Part shown: positions 39,201 to 47,843 of the stretch, piece after piece | Numbering within the stretch: the stretch's first letter is position 1 | Layout: the number at the start of each line of letters is the position of its first letter | Source of the DNA: Sipunculus nudus | Taxonomy: Eukaryota; Annelida; Sipuncula; Golfingiida; Sipunculidae | NCBI GenBank assembly: GCA_026874595.1 | Contig: JAPPUL010000088.1 | Location: forward strand, 250,001 to 314,000 | Direction: 5' to 3' | DNA length: 64,000 nt | The notes under the pieces: generated by a model | Databases searched by the model: none | What the model was told of the DNA's origin: nothing | What the model saw: the letters and a program-made list of their open reading frames with translations, nothing else | Program-made: the position numbers and the translations under genes

Positions 39201-39738
39201 TTGTGTCAAGTTCAAATTCAAGCCAAGCTCCTTTATCAGGTATTATCTTTGCCAAGAAAACGCCATCATCTTCGCTAAACGCTATCCCAGGAGACTTGTG
39301 AATCTGACTTACTATAACACGCTCTGCTCCGTTTATTATAAATGTTCCACGTGGCGTCATCAATGGGATGTCTCCCATATATACCTCTTTCTCTCGCACC
39401 TCCCCAGTCTCCCGGTAGATGAGCCTTATCGTCGCTTTTAACACTATAGAGTATGTTACATCTCGTCTTCTGGCTTCCTCTTCGCTATATTGGATGTTAC
39501 CAAATGTATATCCATGATATTCAAGCACTATGTCTTTGTTGGGACTTTCTATCGGAAATGTGTTCCGGAAAACCGCTTCAAGACCTATAAATGCATCTCG
39601 CTCCTCTGGCTTCTTGTCCTTTTGTAAAAAACGATTGTATGATGCAAGCTGTATCTCATTTAAATCTGGCAACTCCAGGTAATCCTGCACTTCATCTGTT
39701 AAACTCTCTCTTCTCGTCCTTTTTTTTATCTGAAGCAT
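36280..39738 (-). CDS. rpoB: RNA polymerase beta subunit
   Basis: Full-length, about 1,152 residues from the ATG at 39736-39738, which has AGGGAG five bases upstream. A GTG two codons earlier is possible. The rifampicin region reads [21 protein letters not shown] then [17 protein letters not shown]; the residues usually tied to drug sensitivity (Q, D, H, S positions) are the sensitive type. The nucleotide-contact motif [13 protein letters not shown] and the C-terminal clamp [20 protein letters not shown] are intact. Overall wording is closest to what I recall from spirochaetes such as Leptospira, but with a shorter C-terminus. That comparison is from memory. Confidence 0.98.
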   Translation of the reverse strand: MLQIKKRTRRESLTDEVQDYLELPDLNEIQLASYNRFLQKDKKPEERDAFIGLEAVFRNTFPIESPNKDIVLEYHGYTFGNIQYSEEEARRRDVTYSIVLKATIRLIYRETGEVREKEVYMGDIPLMTPRGTFIINGAERVIVSQIHKSPGIAFSEDDGVFLAKIIPDKGAWLEFELDTKKDILNIKIDRKKGVLVTTFLRAIGCEATKDIIKEFYTIKGIDLSKNKDRKYVESSTLPIRIAEDIVEPQTNEVIFHAPSELILQDTEKILSFGINKIKIIDPEELVQNPIILKCLDIDDVTTNKEAIAKLYNFIRPGEPITLENATKEFNALFFDPKRYNLGIVGRYKFNQKLYTEAEPGPDSPTPTKDDIILAIKYLIKIYNGTEYTDDIDHLGNRRIRCVDELLVNQLKIGFARMERTIKERISTEDFEEITPQKLLSIKPISAVIKEFFGSSQLSQFMDQTNPLAELTHKRRINALGPGGLSRERAGFEVRDVHYTHYGKICPIETPEGPNIGLILSLCNFARINDYGFLITPYVKVENGKITKEVSYLTATEEDRYYIAPANLPRDSKGNIKGELVDARYRGEYPLVHPSQIKYIDVSPKQIISVSTALIPFLQHDDANRALMGANMQRQAVPLLNVEAPVVGTGMESKAAYDSGTCLISKRSGTVIKVSAEEVHIKVDDDAENPVDIYNLIKYRRTNQNTCFNQRPQVVKGEEVEIGQLIADGPAIDNGELSLGRNVLVAFMSWKGQNFEDAIIISNRMVKDDVFTSIHIEEFEIEARETKLGREKLTKDIPNLGEDSFTHLDEDGIVRVGTWVQSGDILVGKVTPKGETESTPEYKLLHSIFGEKAREVKDTSLRVPHGNSGVVIGISIFKRENEDELPPGVEELVKVHIAKKRKISEGDKMAGRHGNKGVISKIVPEEDMPYLPDGTPVDIILNPLGVPSRMNLGQILESELGWAAKELGINFAVPVFADIKLEQIESKLKEAKLPIYSSTKLIDGLTGEYFENEVTVGYIYMLKLSHMIDDKIHARSTGPYSLVTQQPLGGKAQFGGQRLGEMEVWALEAYGAAHTLQEFLTVKADDMMGRAKIYENIVKGEITYKPGVPESFNVLIQELRGLGLDLNIYDSDDNLVGLTDKDIENLNKLKNKI

Positions 39739-39829
39739 GTACACTCCCTAGCATTCTTTTATTTTTTGTTATAATGGGTCACAGAGTCCCTTCATTTTTA
39801 CGATTTAGCTTCTCTATTTTATTTCTTCT

Positions 39830-40231
39830 CTATTTTATTTCTACCGTTGCGCCAACTCCTTCAAGCTTTTCTTTTAATTGTTCTGCTTCCTCTTTACTGA
39901 CTTTTTCCTTTATTGGCTTGCCACCAGCTTCTACTAAGTCTTTTGTCTCTTTTAAACTAAGTCCCGTTATACCACGCACTTCCTTTATAACTGGTATCTT
40001 ATTACCTCCTGCGCTTACTAGTATTACCGAAAACTCAGTCTGTTCTGCCACCCCTCCTGCCTCGCCGCCTCCTGTATCATCTCCTCCTACTGCTTGTAGG
40101 GCAACAGGCGCTTGGGCGCTTACTCCAAACTCTTCCTCCAACTTCTTAACCAACTCCGATACCTCAACCATTGTCATCCCTTTTACTGCTTCTACTATAT
40201 CATCTACTTTTAGTTTTGTAGTAGTCGACAT
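39830..40231 (-). CDS. rplL: Ribosomal protein bL12 (L7/L12)
   Basis: The 133-residue stalk protein has the N-terminal dimer helix part, a flexible hinge rich in Gly and Ala at about 45-62, and the C-terminal domain [20 protein letters not shown] and [19 protein letters not shown]. It is followed by rpoB after a gap of about 90 bp. A 15 bp direct repeat (tctctattttattt) overlaps its stop. Confidence 0.97.
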   Translation of the reverse strand: MSTTTKLKVDDIVEAVKGMTMVEVSELVKKLEEEFGVSAQAPVALQAVGGDDTGGGEAGGVAEQTEFSVILVSAGGNKIPVIKEVRGITGLSLKETKDLVEAGGKPIKEKVSKEEAEQLKEKLEGVGATVEIK

Positions 40232-40314
40232 CTTTTATTTCTCCTTTACTTTAAACATTTTTATCTTATACTATCACTTGTTTGATTATTATTTTTTATT
40301 TCTTTTTTATTTCT

Positions 40315-40833
40315 TTATTTCTTTTTGCCCTGCGATATCTCACTTAGTGTATATACTAAATTACGTCGCAAAGACATAAAAACATTTGAAAGCCCGTATA
40401 ATGGCCCTTTCAAACTCCCTAAAAATCTCCCCATCAACACTTCACGGCTTGGTAACTTCGATAACTTTATAACATCTTCTCTGCTTAATATGTCTCCATT
40501 ACTATAGCCTCCTTTAAGCTCCAATATGTTTGTATTTTTTACATAACGTGAGAGTATCTTGCTTGTGTTTATAGGATCATCCTTTGTAAACGCTATTGCT
40601 GTTGGCCCACTAAAATATTCATCAAGTCCTTCTATCTTTTTATTCTCTACTGCTATCTTAATTAAATTATTCTTTACCACTTGATATATTGCCCCATTCT
40701 CAAGCAACTCACGCCTAAGCTTAGTAAGTTGTGCAACTGTTAAGCCCCTATAGTCTGTTATTATAAAACTTTCATACTCGCCCAATATCCCAAGCAGCTT
40801 GTTTAGCCTTTCTACTTTCTTTTCTGTTGCCAT
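40315..40833 (-). CDS. rplJ: Ribosomal protein uL10
   Basis: The 172-residue L10 anchors the L7/L12 stalk. FIITDYRGLTVAQLTKLRRE, VVKNNLIKIAVEN and SGPTAIAFTKDDP are the usual motifs. The C-terminal helix binds bL12 dimers. It lies between rplA and rplL; the 48 bp gap to rplA leaves no room for a long autoregulatory leader. Confidence 0.97.
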   Translation of the reverse strand: MATEKKVERLNKLLGILGEYESFIITDYRGLTVAQLTKLRRELLENGAIYQVVKNNLIKIAVENKKIEGLDEYFSGPTAIAFTKDDPINTSKILSRYVKNTNILELKGGYSNGDILSREDVIKLSKLPSREVLMGRFLGSLKGPLYGLSNVFMSLRRNLVYTLSEISQGKKK

Positions 40834-40881
40834 CCGCTTTTATCTCCACTTTATTTATTTCTATTCATCAAGATAAACTAT

Positions 40882-41622
40882 TTATACTAAACTTGAATGC
40901 AAAAGCCTTACCCCAGGACCCATAGTCGATGAGAGGCTTAGGCTTTTTATATACTCTCCTTTTAAATCTGCTGGCTTCTTCTTTAAAACTTCTTTGTAAA
41001 GGCTTTTCGCATTGTCGGCAAGTTTTGAACTCTCCATTGAGACTGTGCCTATCTTTAAATGTATTATCCCTGTCTTGTCTGCCTTATATTCCGTCTTCCC
41101 TGCTTTGAACTCTTGAATCGCAGACTTTAGGTTCATTGTTACTGTCCCGGTCTTGGGATTTGGCATAAGCCCTCGCCTACCAAGTATCGGGCCTAGCTTC
41201 CCTACTTCTTTCATCATGTCCGGTGTTGCTATTGCAACATCAAATCCTACCCAGCCGCTCTTTATCTTATCAATTAAATCCTGATCCCCTACATAACTTG
41301 CTCCTGCCTTCTCTGCTTCCTCTGCTTTTGAACCTTTTGCAAATACTAATATATTTTTAGACTCTTGACTTTTAGCCGATTGGTGCGGTAACGTTAGTGT
41401 CCCACGAACCGTGTGCTTTGCTCTCAAATTTAGATTTATTGCAAGCTCTACGCTCTCGTCGAATTTTACTTTACCCTTCCCGTTTGATAGCTCCCTTACA
41501 AGCTGGGTTGCCTCCACAAGCCCAAACTCTCCCTTGTTATCCAGTCCCTTAGATGCCTCATCGTATCTTTTGCTCCTTTTCAATCCTATATCTCCTATTT
41601 CTATTTCATTTGCGATTGACAT
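40882..41622 (-). CDS. rplA: Ribosomal protein uL1
   Basis: The 246-residue L1 is recognised by GLKRSKRYDEASK, FDESVELAINL, VRGTLTLPH, GRRGLMPNPKTGTV and the C-terminal segment ending SSTMGPGVRL. The N-terminus carries about 12 extra residues (MSIANEIEIGDI) before the usual start; an internal start is possible, but none with a better ribosome site is obvious. L1 forms the mobile stalk of the 50S subunit and often represses its own mRNA. Confidence 0.97.
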   Translation of the reverse strand: MSIANEIEIGDIGLKRSKRYDEASKGLDNKGEFGLVEATQLVRELSNGKGKVKFDESVELAINLNLRAKHTVRGTLTLPHQSAKSQESKNILVFAKGSKAEEAEKAGASYVGDQDLIDKIKSGWVGFDVAIATPDMMKEVGKLGPILGRRGLMPNPKTGTVTMNLKSAIQEFKAGKTEYKADKTGIIHLKIGTVSMESSKLADNAKSLYKEVLKKKPADLKGEYIKSLSLSSTMGPGVRLLHSSLV

Positions 41623-41679
41623 TTAGCATTTCTATTTTATTGTCCTATAATGTCCTATAACACATTATTCAAATGCTTT

Positions 41680-42099
41680 TTATTTAAGATAGACGCCCAT
41701 ACTACGTGCTGTACCTTTTATTATGTTTTTGGCAGACTCAATTGAATTTGCATTTAAATCACTCATCTTTAGTTTGGCTATGCTTGCAAGTTGCTCTTCT
41801 GTTATCGCTCCCACCTTCTTAAGTGAATTTGGAGCGCCTTTTTCTAGTTTCAACGCCTCTTTTATTAACACTGCTGCAGGGGGCGATTTTAATATAAAGT
41901 CAAAACTCTTGTCTCGGTATACTGTTATTACTACCGGGATTATTGTTTCTCCTTTGTCTTTTGTTGCAGCGTTGAACGCTTTACAAAAATCCATTATATT
42001 TACTCCATGCTGCCCAAGCGCAGGCCCCACCGGAGGAGACGGATTCGCTTTCCCGGCTGGCAACTGAAGCTTTATTAATGATGCTACCTTCTTTGACAT
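41680..42099 (-). CDS. rplK: Ribosomal protein uL11
   Basis: The 139-residue L11 has [20 protein letters not shown] then [35 protein letters not shown] and a C-terminal rRNA-binding domain ending [12 protein letters not shown]. All parts are normal. It sits between nusG and rplA, the common order. Confidence 0.98.
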   Translation of the reverse strand: MSKKVASLIKLQLPAGKANPSPPVGPALGQHGVNIMDFCKAFNAATKDKGETIIPVVITVYRDKSFDFILKSPPAAVLIKEALKLEKGAPNSLKKVGAITEEQLASIAKLKMSDLNANSIESAKNIIKGTARSMGVYLK

Positions 42100-42138
42100 C
42101 TACTTTTATTTACTCTCCTATTTATCAATTTACAATTC

Positions 42139-42699
42139 CTACAATGCTTCAACTTGATAAAAATCAAGCTCTATAGGCGTTGAACGCCCAAATATGTCAA
42201 CCTTAATCCGAACCTTCCCTTTTTCATGATTTATATATTCTATTGCCCCACTGAAATTTGCAAATGGACCATCTTTTACACGCACAAGCTCCCCTTCAAG
42301 AAATGATATCTTTTGTACGTAAGTTGATGGCGTTTTTATTGCACCCATTCTTTGCAAGATCTCTTGAGCTTCTTTTTTAGGTATAGGTACAGGCTTTTCT
42401 TTGGCTATAGTCCCCACAAAGCCTGTTACACTTTGAAGGCGTATTATAGCATTACATACGCTTTGCCATTGCTCTTGCGAGTCTGGAAGGTCCATCTCAA
42501 CTAATATATACCCTGGGAAAAACTTCTTCTTTACCTGTTGTTTCTTTCCATTCCTAAGCTCTACCGTATTCTCTATAGGTATCTTTACTTCACCTATATA
42601 CTTCCCTACTTCTTGACGTTTTAAATTATGTTCTATGTTTTCACTTACCTTATTCTCATGCCCTGAGTAAACATGTAAGATATACCAATTCTTTGCCAT
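42139..42699 (-). CDS. nusG: Transcription antitermination/pausing factor NusG
   Basis: The 186-residue protein has the NGN domain (WYILHVYSGHENKVSENIEH, FPGYILVEMDL, VTGFVGT) and the C-terminal KOW domain (FLEGELVRVKDGPFANFSGA). Length and both domains match ordinary NusG. It follows secE by 28 bp. Confidence 0.98.
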   Translation of the reverse strand: MAKNWYILHVYSGHENKVSENIEHNLKRQEVGKYIGEVKIPIENTVELRNGKKQQVKKKFFPGYILVEMDLPDSQEQWQSVCNAIIRLQSVTGFVGTIAKEKPVPIPKKEAQEILQRMGAIKTPSTYVQKISFLEGELVRVKDGPFANFSGAIEYINHEKGKVRIKVDIFGRSTPIELDFYQVEAL

Positions 42700-42727
42700 T
42701 ATCGCCTATTTTTTTAAAAAATAAAAC

Positions 42728-42982
42728 CTAAAGCCAAAACAAGATAAAACTTGTTACGGGCTGAAATAAGTATTCCACTGCCTTGCTAACGCCTATATCA
42801 AATACACTAAGTATTAGGGATATTATTATTATTAATGTAATTACCACTATCGTAGAATTTACAACCTCCTCCTTTCTTGGCCAGCTTACCTTTTTAAGCT
42901 CACCCAGCGACTCCCCCACATACGTTGCCACCTTTCCCTTCTTTTTCCCAGCCTCTTTTCTTACTGTCTCTTTTTTCTTCAA
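42728..42982 (-). CDS. secE: Preprotein translocase subunit SecE
   Basis: The 84-residue protein has a basic N-terminus, the amphipathic SecE motif YVGESLGELKKVSWPRKEEV, and one membrane helix at about 43-65. This is the short single-helix type. It lies directly after tRNA-Trp; rpmG, which often sits in this gap, is absent. Confidence 0.95.
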   Translation of the reverse strand: MKKKETVRKEAGKKKGKVATYVGESLGELKKVSWPRKEEVVNSTIVVITLIIIISLILSVFDIGVSKAVEYLFQPVTSFILFWL

Positions 42983-43048
42983 TCTATATAACCTATATAC
43001 CTTATAATAACATCAGCAAAATACTAAAAAAAACACTAAGTTATATCT

Positions 43049-43122
43049 CAGGCCTGGCGGGACTTGAACCCACAACACCTGGTTTTGGAGACCAGTGCTC
43101 TACCAAATTGAGCTACAGACCT
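43049..43122 (-). tRNA. tRNA-Trp (anticodon CCA)
   Basis: The 74 nt fold into a full cloverleaf: acceptor AGGTCTG pairs with CAGGCCT. The anticodon stem CTGGT/ACCAG encloses CTCCAAA with CCA, and the T arm holds GGTTCAAGTC. The discriminator base is G, as expected for tryptophan. The 3' CCA is not encoded. Confidence 0.95.
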
Positions 43123-43189
43123 ATATTCTTAATAGCCAAAGCTAAATATATATATAAAGCACCTTCTCATTTAAATTTAACATACAGCA

Positions 43190-43262
43190 AGCCCATGACC
43201 AGATTTGAACTGGTGACAACTTGCTTACCATGCAAGTGCTCTACCAACTGAGCTACACGGGC
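43190..43262 (-). tRNA. tRNA-Thr (anticodon GGT)
   Basis: The 73 nt fold well: acceptor GCCCGTG pairs with CATGGGC. The anticodon stem CTTGC/GCAAG encloses ATGGTAA with GGT, which reads ACC and ACT threonine codons. The discriminator is T and CCA is not encoded. It lies 67 bp upstream of tRNA-Trp, the usual threonine-tryptophan order before secE. Confidence 0.95.
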
Positions 43263-43765
43263 ACTTATTGCAAGTCCAAGATTCTTTAGCAACTAAGAAA
43301 ATACTTTCTATAAAGTACTGCTATATGTCTATATAAGCTTTATAGTGTCTTAGTTTAGGATATTTTTATTGTTTTGGACTCTCTCATATTTGAACATCTA
43401 TGAATAAGAAACGTATAACATTATTTGAATAGGTTCTACAAGATAACTAAAACTTTCTAAAATAGGAAATGTTTTATTGAAAAATTTGTTTTTTTTTAAC
43501 AAGTTCTCTAAAATTAAAGATAACCTAACTTATCTTTTGCAGTAGAAATAACTAGCTAATTTGTTAAAACCGTATCATATACTATCTAACTTACTATATA
43601 TATAGTACTATATAATAGTAAAACAAGATATAAGTTATTATTCCAAAGCGTATATTTATATATTTCCCATCTTTTTTTACATTGTTTAGTATTTTATTAA
43701 ATTAATTTAATATAGATCATTTTTAAAGAATATTTAGTTAGTAAAGTATATTTAAGGACAGTTAT
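43263..43765. other. 500 bp AT-rich intergenic region between tRNA-Thr and ribBA
   Basis: I find no gene here and no FMN riboswitch before ribBA. The region must hold the promoter of the tRNA-ribosomal block (minus strand) and that of ribBA (plus strand), but no clear consensus pair stands out. Two neighbouring AT palindromes, TACTATATATATAGTA at 43592-43607 and the near-palindrome TACTATATAATAGTA just after it, are the only notable structures. Confidence 0.5.
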
Positions 43766-44983
43766 ATGAGTTTTGATGTTGGAGCCGGACTTTCTCCTTT
43801 GGATGAAGTTATAGAAGATTTTAAGCAAGGGAAGATGGTTATATTAGTAGATAAGGAGGACAGGGAAAATGAAGGAGACATTGTAATAGCAGCCGAACAT
43901 TGTACAGCGGACGTTATTAACTTTATGGCAAAGTACGCCCGAGGACTTATCTGCGTTCCCCTAACTCCCGAACGCCTAACATATTTAGAACTTGACCAAA
44001 TGGTAAGCCGAAATACAGCCTCCTTTAGTACAGCATTTACAATCTCAGTTGATGCAAAGGAAGGTACCACAACAGGAATATCAGCAAAAGACAGAGCAAA
44101 AACAGTAAAAGACTTAATAGATCCTGCTACACTCCCAAGTAGTTTAGCACGTCCTGGACATATATTTCCACTTAAAGCGAAAAAAGGAGGAGTTTTGGTA
44201 AGGGCAGGCCAAACGGAAGGCTCTATAGACCTTTGTAATCTTGCAGGGTTATATCCAGGTTCTGTTATATGTGAGATTATGAACGATGATGGGACAATGG
44301 CCCGAATGAGCGATCTTAAGAAGTTTGCTAAGGAACATAATCTTAAGATAGTATCTATTGCCCAGATAATAGAATATAGGAGGCAGCGAGAAAAGCTTAT
44401 CGAGCGTGCAAGCCAGGCAAACTTGCCTACAGTATATGGCGAGTTTAAGATAATAGTATACAAAAACGAAATAGATACTAAAGAGCATATAGCACTTGTA
44501 TACGGTGATATAAAAAGCCGTGAATCTGTTCTTGTTAGGGTACACTCAGAATGTATAACAGGTGATGTATTTTCTTCATTACGTTGTGATTGTGGTACTC
44601 AGCTTGATATGGCATTGAAGATAATATCTTCTGAGGGAGCAGGGGTCTGTCTTTATATGCGTCAGGAGGGACGTGGAATAGGTCTTCATAATAAAATAAA
44701 AGCATACGCCTTGCAGGATAAGGGTCTTGATACGGTTGAGGCTAATCGGGAACTTGGTTTTAGTGAGGACTTAAGGGATTATGGGCTTGGAGCACAGATT
44801 TTAAAGGACCTTGGTCTTACAAAAATAAAACTTCTTACAAACAATCCAAAAAAGATAATAGCAATAAAAGGCTATCATTTAGATGTGGTAAAGCGGGTGC
44901 CGATAGTGGTTGAGGCAAGTAAAGAAAATAAAGCTTATCTTAAAACCAAGCAAAAAAAGATGGGACATTTCTTTGATTTTTAA
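43766..44983 (+). CDS. ribBA: Bifunctional 3,4-dihydroxy-2-butanone-4-phosphate synthase / GTP cyclohydrolase II
   Basis: RibBA starts both branches of riboflavin synthesis. Residues 1-205 are the RibB domain ([40 protein letters not shown]). Residues 206-405 are the RibA domain with zinc cysteines in [20 protein letters not shown], then [17 protein letters not shown] and TNNPKKI. Both active sites look intact and the 405-residue length is typical. No other rib gene is nearby and no FMN riboswitch is visible upstream. Confidence 0.96.
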   Translation: MSFDVGAGLSPLDEVIEDFKQGKMVILVDKEDRENEGDIVIAAEHCTADVINFMAKYARGLICVPLTPERLTYLELDQMVSRNTASFSTAFTISVDAKEGTTTGISAKDRAKTVKDLIDPATLPSSLARPGHIFPLKAKKGGVLVRAGQTEGSIDLCNLAGLYPGSVICEIMNDDGTMARMSDLKKFAKEHNLKIVSIAQIIEYRRQREKLIERASQANLPTVYGEFKIIVYKNEIDTKEHIALVYGDIKSRESVLVRVHSECITGDVFSSLRCDCGTQLDMALKIISSEGAGVCLYMRQEGRGIGLHNKIKAYALQDKGLDTVEANRELGFSEDLRDYGLGAQILKDLGLTKIKLLTNNPKKIIAIKGYHLDVVKRVPIVVEASKENKAYLKTKQKKMGHFFDF

Positions 44984-45009
44984 GCCAATAAAGTATAGGT
45001 TAAATTGCT

Positions 45010-45984
45010 TTGGCATATAAAGAAGATAGAAAAGAAGATATAAAAGAAGATAGAACAAGTAACTTAAGAGCTTTTATAAGATATATAAAACTTGAGAAGG
45101 GACTTTCTGATAATACGTTAAAAGCTTATAGGAGCGATCTTGAGATATTCTTCTCGTTTTTGGATAAAGAGGGTACAGATTTTAGTCTAATCTCATCACA
45201 CGATATAAGCAAATATTTTGTATATCGATTAGGGAAGGATAGGCTTGAGGGCAGGACATTATCTCGAATACACTCTAGTTTAAACTTGTTTTATAGCTTT
45301 CTAATACTTGAGGAAGTTATAAAAGACAATCCTCTTAAAGGAGTTAGAGCCCAGAGCAAGCCATTTCGCATGCCATATAGCCTTAAAATAGAGGAAGTTG
45401 ATAAATTAATAGACTTGCCATCGACATCTACCTATATAGGAATTCGTGATAGGGCGATTCTTGAACTTATGTATTCCTGTGGGCTTCGAATAAGCGAGCT
45501 TGTAAATTGTAAGGTTAATTCATTTTACTTTGAAGAGGATATGTTACTTGTTGATGGTAAGGGTGAAAAACAAAGGTTAGTCCCGATATCAAGCCGCGCA
45601 CGTGATTATATTATAGAATATCTTTTAAATGTACGTCCAAAGTTTCTTAAAATGCAAACACATTCATATGTATTTGTGAATGCTAAAAGGGGAGGGCAAC
45701 TAAGTCGAAAAGGAGTTTGGAAGATAATAAAAGCTTATGCACGTGAACTTGGTCTTGAGAAGAGTGTAAGTCCTCACACACTAAGACATTCATTTGCAAC
45801 ACACCTTCTTGAGGCCGGAGCTGACCTACGGACTATACAGGAGCTGCTTGGGCATGAAAGCATAACAACTACAACAGTCTATACGCATGTAAATAGAAAG
45901 AATCTGCGGGAGGCACATGCAAAGTATCATCCACTCGGAAGCAATATCAGTATGAAGTTTATTAGTATGATTTTATTAGTATGA
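45010..45984 (+). CDS. Tyrosine recombinase, XerC/XerD type
   Basis: The 324-residue protein has the N-terminal SAM-like DNA-binding domain (about 17-105) and the full catalytic set R160, K184, H256, R259, H282 and Y291 (CGLRISEL, SPHTLRHSFATHLLE, LLGHESITTTTVYTHV). Length and an in-place housekeeping neighbourhood favour chromosome-dimer resolution (XerC or XerD) over a mobile-element integrase; which of the two cannot be told. It starts at TTG (45010). Family members normally end near AKYHPLGS; the extra tail here (about residues 312-324) comes from a 15 bp tandem duplication that also overlaps the stop of convergent aroB. Confidence 0.88.
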   Translation: MAYKEDRKEDIKEDRTSNLRAFIRYIKLEKGLSDNTLKAYRSDLEIFFSFLDKEGTDFSLISSHDISKYFVYRLGKDRLEGRTLSRIHSSLNLFYSFLILEEVIKDNPLKGVRAQSKPFRMPYSLKIEEVDKLIDLPSTSTYIGIRDRAILELMYSCGLRISELVNCKVNSFYFEEDMLLVDGKGEKQRLVPISSRARDYIIEYLLNVRPKFLKMQTHSYVFVNAKRGGQLSRKGVWKIIKAYARELGLEKSVSPHTLRHSFATHLLEAGADLRTIQELLGHESITTTTVYTHVNRKNLREAHAKYHPLGSNISMKFISMILLV

Positions 45985-47091
45985 TTCTTTAATAGCTTGT
46001 AAAACGATATCATCACAAACGCTTAAAGAAAAAAGATTAGAATCAAGACAAACCATAGAACCAATATTTCTTGGCAATGAGTAATGCACTTTATTTTTAA
46101 ATGTCTTTTTATCAAGGAATGTAGCCTTTAAAATATCCTCAGGTAATAGATTATTTGGTATGGATATAGGTAAACCAAAGTCCTTTAGAAGCTTTTTAAT
46201 TCTTTCTAAGTCTTTGTTTTTTAGATAACCCATCTTACTTGAGATAAGAGATTCCACAATCATGCCAATTGCAACGCACTCTCCATGCAGCATACCGTAG
46301 TCCATAATGCTTTCAATTGCGTGCCCTATGGTATGTCCAAAGTTTAATATCTTTCTAATATTACCTTCTTTTTCATCAAGCTGTACAACCTCTCGCTTTA
46401 TTATGCAATTGCGTTCAATAAGACAAGACAAGATACTTTTATTCTTTGCAAGTATTTTGTCTTTGTTCTTTTCTATTACCATAAACAGGTTCTTATCTTT
46501 GATAATAGCATGTTTAATGACCTCGGCCATGCCGGCCCTAAAGTCTTTATCAGGCAGAGAATCTAAAGTATTAGGGTCAATTATAACACAAAGAGGTTGA
46601 TGGAAGGCTCCGATTAAGTTTTTGCCATACTTAGTGTCAATACCGGTTTTGCCACCTATGCTGCTATCTATTTGAGCAAGTAAAGAGGTTGGAACTTGAA
46701 TAAAAGGTATGCCTCGATTAAAAGTAGCAGCTGTAAAGCCCCCAAGGTCGCCGACAACGCCGCCTCCCAAAGCAATTATAAAACTATCGCGAGTAAACTT
46801 ATTTTCGAACATAAAGCTTTCTATTTTGATTTTGGTATTAATATTCTTTTGCTTTTCTCCGGCCTCAAAATAGAATATCCATGCTGAAAGCCCTTTATTT
46901 GCAAGGCTTTGTAACAAGCTCTTACCATATAGGGGAAAAACATTTGAGTCAGTTAAGATTAGGATTTTTCTTTCTTTAAGGTTTTGGTTTTGAGAAATAG
47001 TATCTGGAATAGTTTCAAAAGCGCCTTGATTGATTAATATTTTATAAGAGAGGTCAAGTTGTTTTTTAAGGTTTAGATTTACAGTTTTCAA
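45976..47091 (-). CDS. aroB: 3-dehydroquinate synthase
   Basis: AroB closes the ring to 3-dehydroquinate, one step before AroQ. The 371-residue protein has the NAD-binding motif GGGVVGDLGGFTAATFNRGI, the substrate and zinc residues in GGKTGIDTKYGKNLIGAFHQ, GMAEVIKHAI and LNFGHTIGHAIE, and a second zinc histidine in LHGECVAIGM. All are intact. It overlaps the 3' end of the recombinase gene by nine bases on the other strand. Confidence 0.96.
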   Translation of the reverse strand: MKTVNLNLKKQLDLSYKILINQGAFETIPDTISQNQNLKERKILILTDSNVFPLYGKSLLQSLANKGLSAWIFYFEAGEKQKNINTKIKIESFMFENKFTRDSFIIALGGGVVGDLGGFTAATFNRGIPFIQVPTSLLAQIDSSIGGKTGIDTKYGKNLIGAFHQPLCVIIDPNTLDSLPDKDFRAGMAEVIKHAIIKDKNLFMVIEKNKDKILAKNKSILSCLIERNCIIKREVVQLDEKEGNIRKILNFGHTIGHAIESIMDYGMLHGECVAIGMIVESLISSKMGYLKNKDLERIKKLLKDFGLPISIPNNLLPEDILKATFLDKKTFKNKVHYSLPRNIGSMVCLDSNLFSLSVCDDIVLQAIKESY

Positions 47092-47210
47092 AAGAGTTAT
47101 CCTTTATTTTGTAGATTTGCTATTTTGTTATTTTTAAGGATAAATAAAAATATAATTATTAAGTTATTAAAAAAAGGGGCTTTATTTATAAAGTAAAATG
47201 GAAAAGAAGA

Positions 47211-47792
47211 ATGCTTAAGTTTTTGTTTATTTTGCTATTGGCCTACGCAACTTACCAGATATACAAACGGTTTATAAAAGGGGATGGTGGCCCTGGTGGG
47301 GACGGGGGTATGTATGTAAGAGCGAAGGAGTTGCTAGAAAAGCTATTTAGAAGGAAGAGCTATTATACATTAAAAGAGCAAGACATTTTGCAGATAGCCA
47401 AAGAAAGGGGAGGAGTTTTGAGTGCATTTTCGCTTGCAATGGAAACAGGCACGGAGGTAGAGCGGTCGAAGGGGGAGCTTGAAAAGCTAGTGGCAAAGGG
47501 CTATGCAGAGCTTAAGCTATCCGATAGGGGACTTTACGTATATGAGTTTAGTAGTTTTAAAAGTGTTTATGATAATGACCTAATGAAGAAGAAGATACTA
47601 GAGTGTGCCCGAGCTTGTGGAGGGCGAGTTAGTGCTTTGGATGTGGCAACGGAAGTAAATATATCAGTTGAGCAGTCACAGGATATGTTAGAAGAGCTTG
47701 TAATGGGAGGACATGCGAAGTCCGAAGTGGTTTCTTATGGGACGATATATGAGTTTCCTAGGATAAGGCGTAAGAATGTGTTTGGGTTTTGA
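47211..47792 (+). CDS. Membrane-anchored protein with two winged-helix-like repeats
   Basis: The 193-residue protein has an N-terminal hydrophobic helix (residues 2-17), a glycine-rich linker (24-33), and two similar segments of about 60 residues. They are EQDILQIAKERGGVLSAFSL at 57-76 with its following part, and MKKKILECARACGGRVSALD at 124-143 with its following part. Each continues with a helix like EKLVAKGYAEL or EELVMGGHAKS and a short beta hairpin ending in YEF. The pattern looks like a duplicated winged-helix fold. No named family is recognised. The gene is on the + strand just before a large glycan-type fusion gene. Confidence 0.6.
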   Translation: MLKFLFILLLAYATYQIYKRFIKGDGGPGGDGGMYVRAKELLEKLFRRKSYYTLKEQDILQIAKERGGVLSAFSLAMETGTEVERSKGELEKLVAKGYAELKLSDRGLYVYEFSSFKSVYDNDLMKKKILECARACGGRVSALDVATEVNISVEQSQDMLEELVMGGHAKSEVVSYGTIYEFPRIRRKNVFGF

Positions 47793-47843
47793 TGCTATTG
47801 TTTTTTTTTAATGCTATACAAAGTGGGGCGTTGAGGGATATAA

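Noticed and set aside
39591-40379. A 262-residue + strand frame over rplL and the start of rpoB
   Set aside because: It lies antisense to two certain genes (rplL, rpoB) and its serine-, phenylalanine- and proline-rich sequence is what the reverse strand of those codons gives.
43263-43765. FMN riboswitch upstream of ribBA
   Set aside because: I looked for the conserved RFN blocks and saw none.
43762-44463. A 233-residue minus-strand frame under ribBA
   Set aside because: Antisense to the intact RibB domain; no ribosome site and no recognisable motif.
45010-45984. Mobile-element integrase
   Set aside because: The protein has XerC/XerD length and motifs, the neighbours are housekeeping genes, and no att-like direct repeats, tRNA target or phage genes are present.
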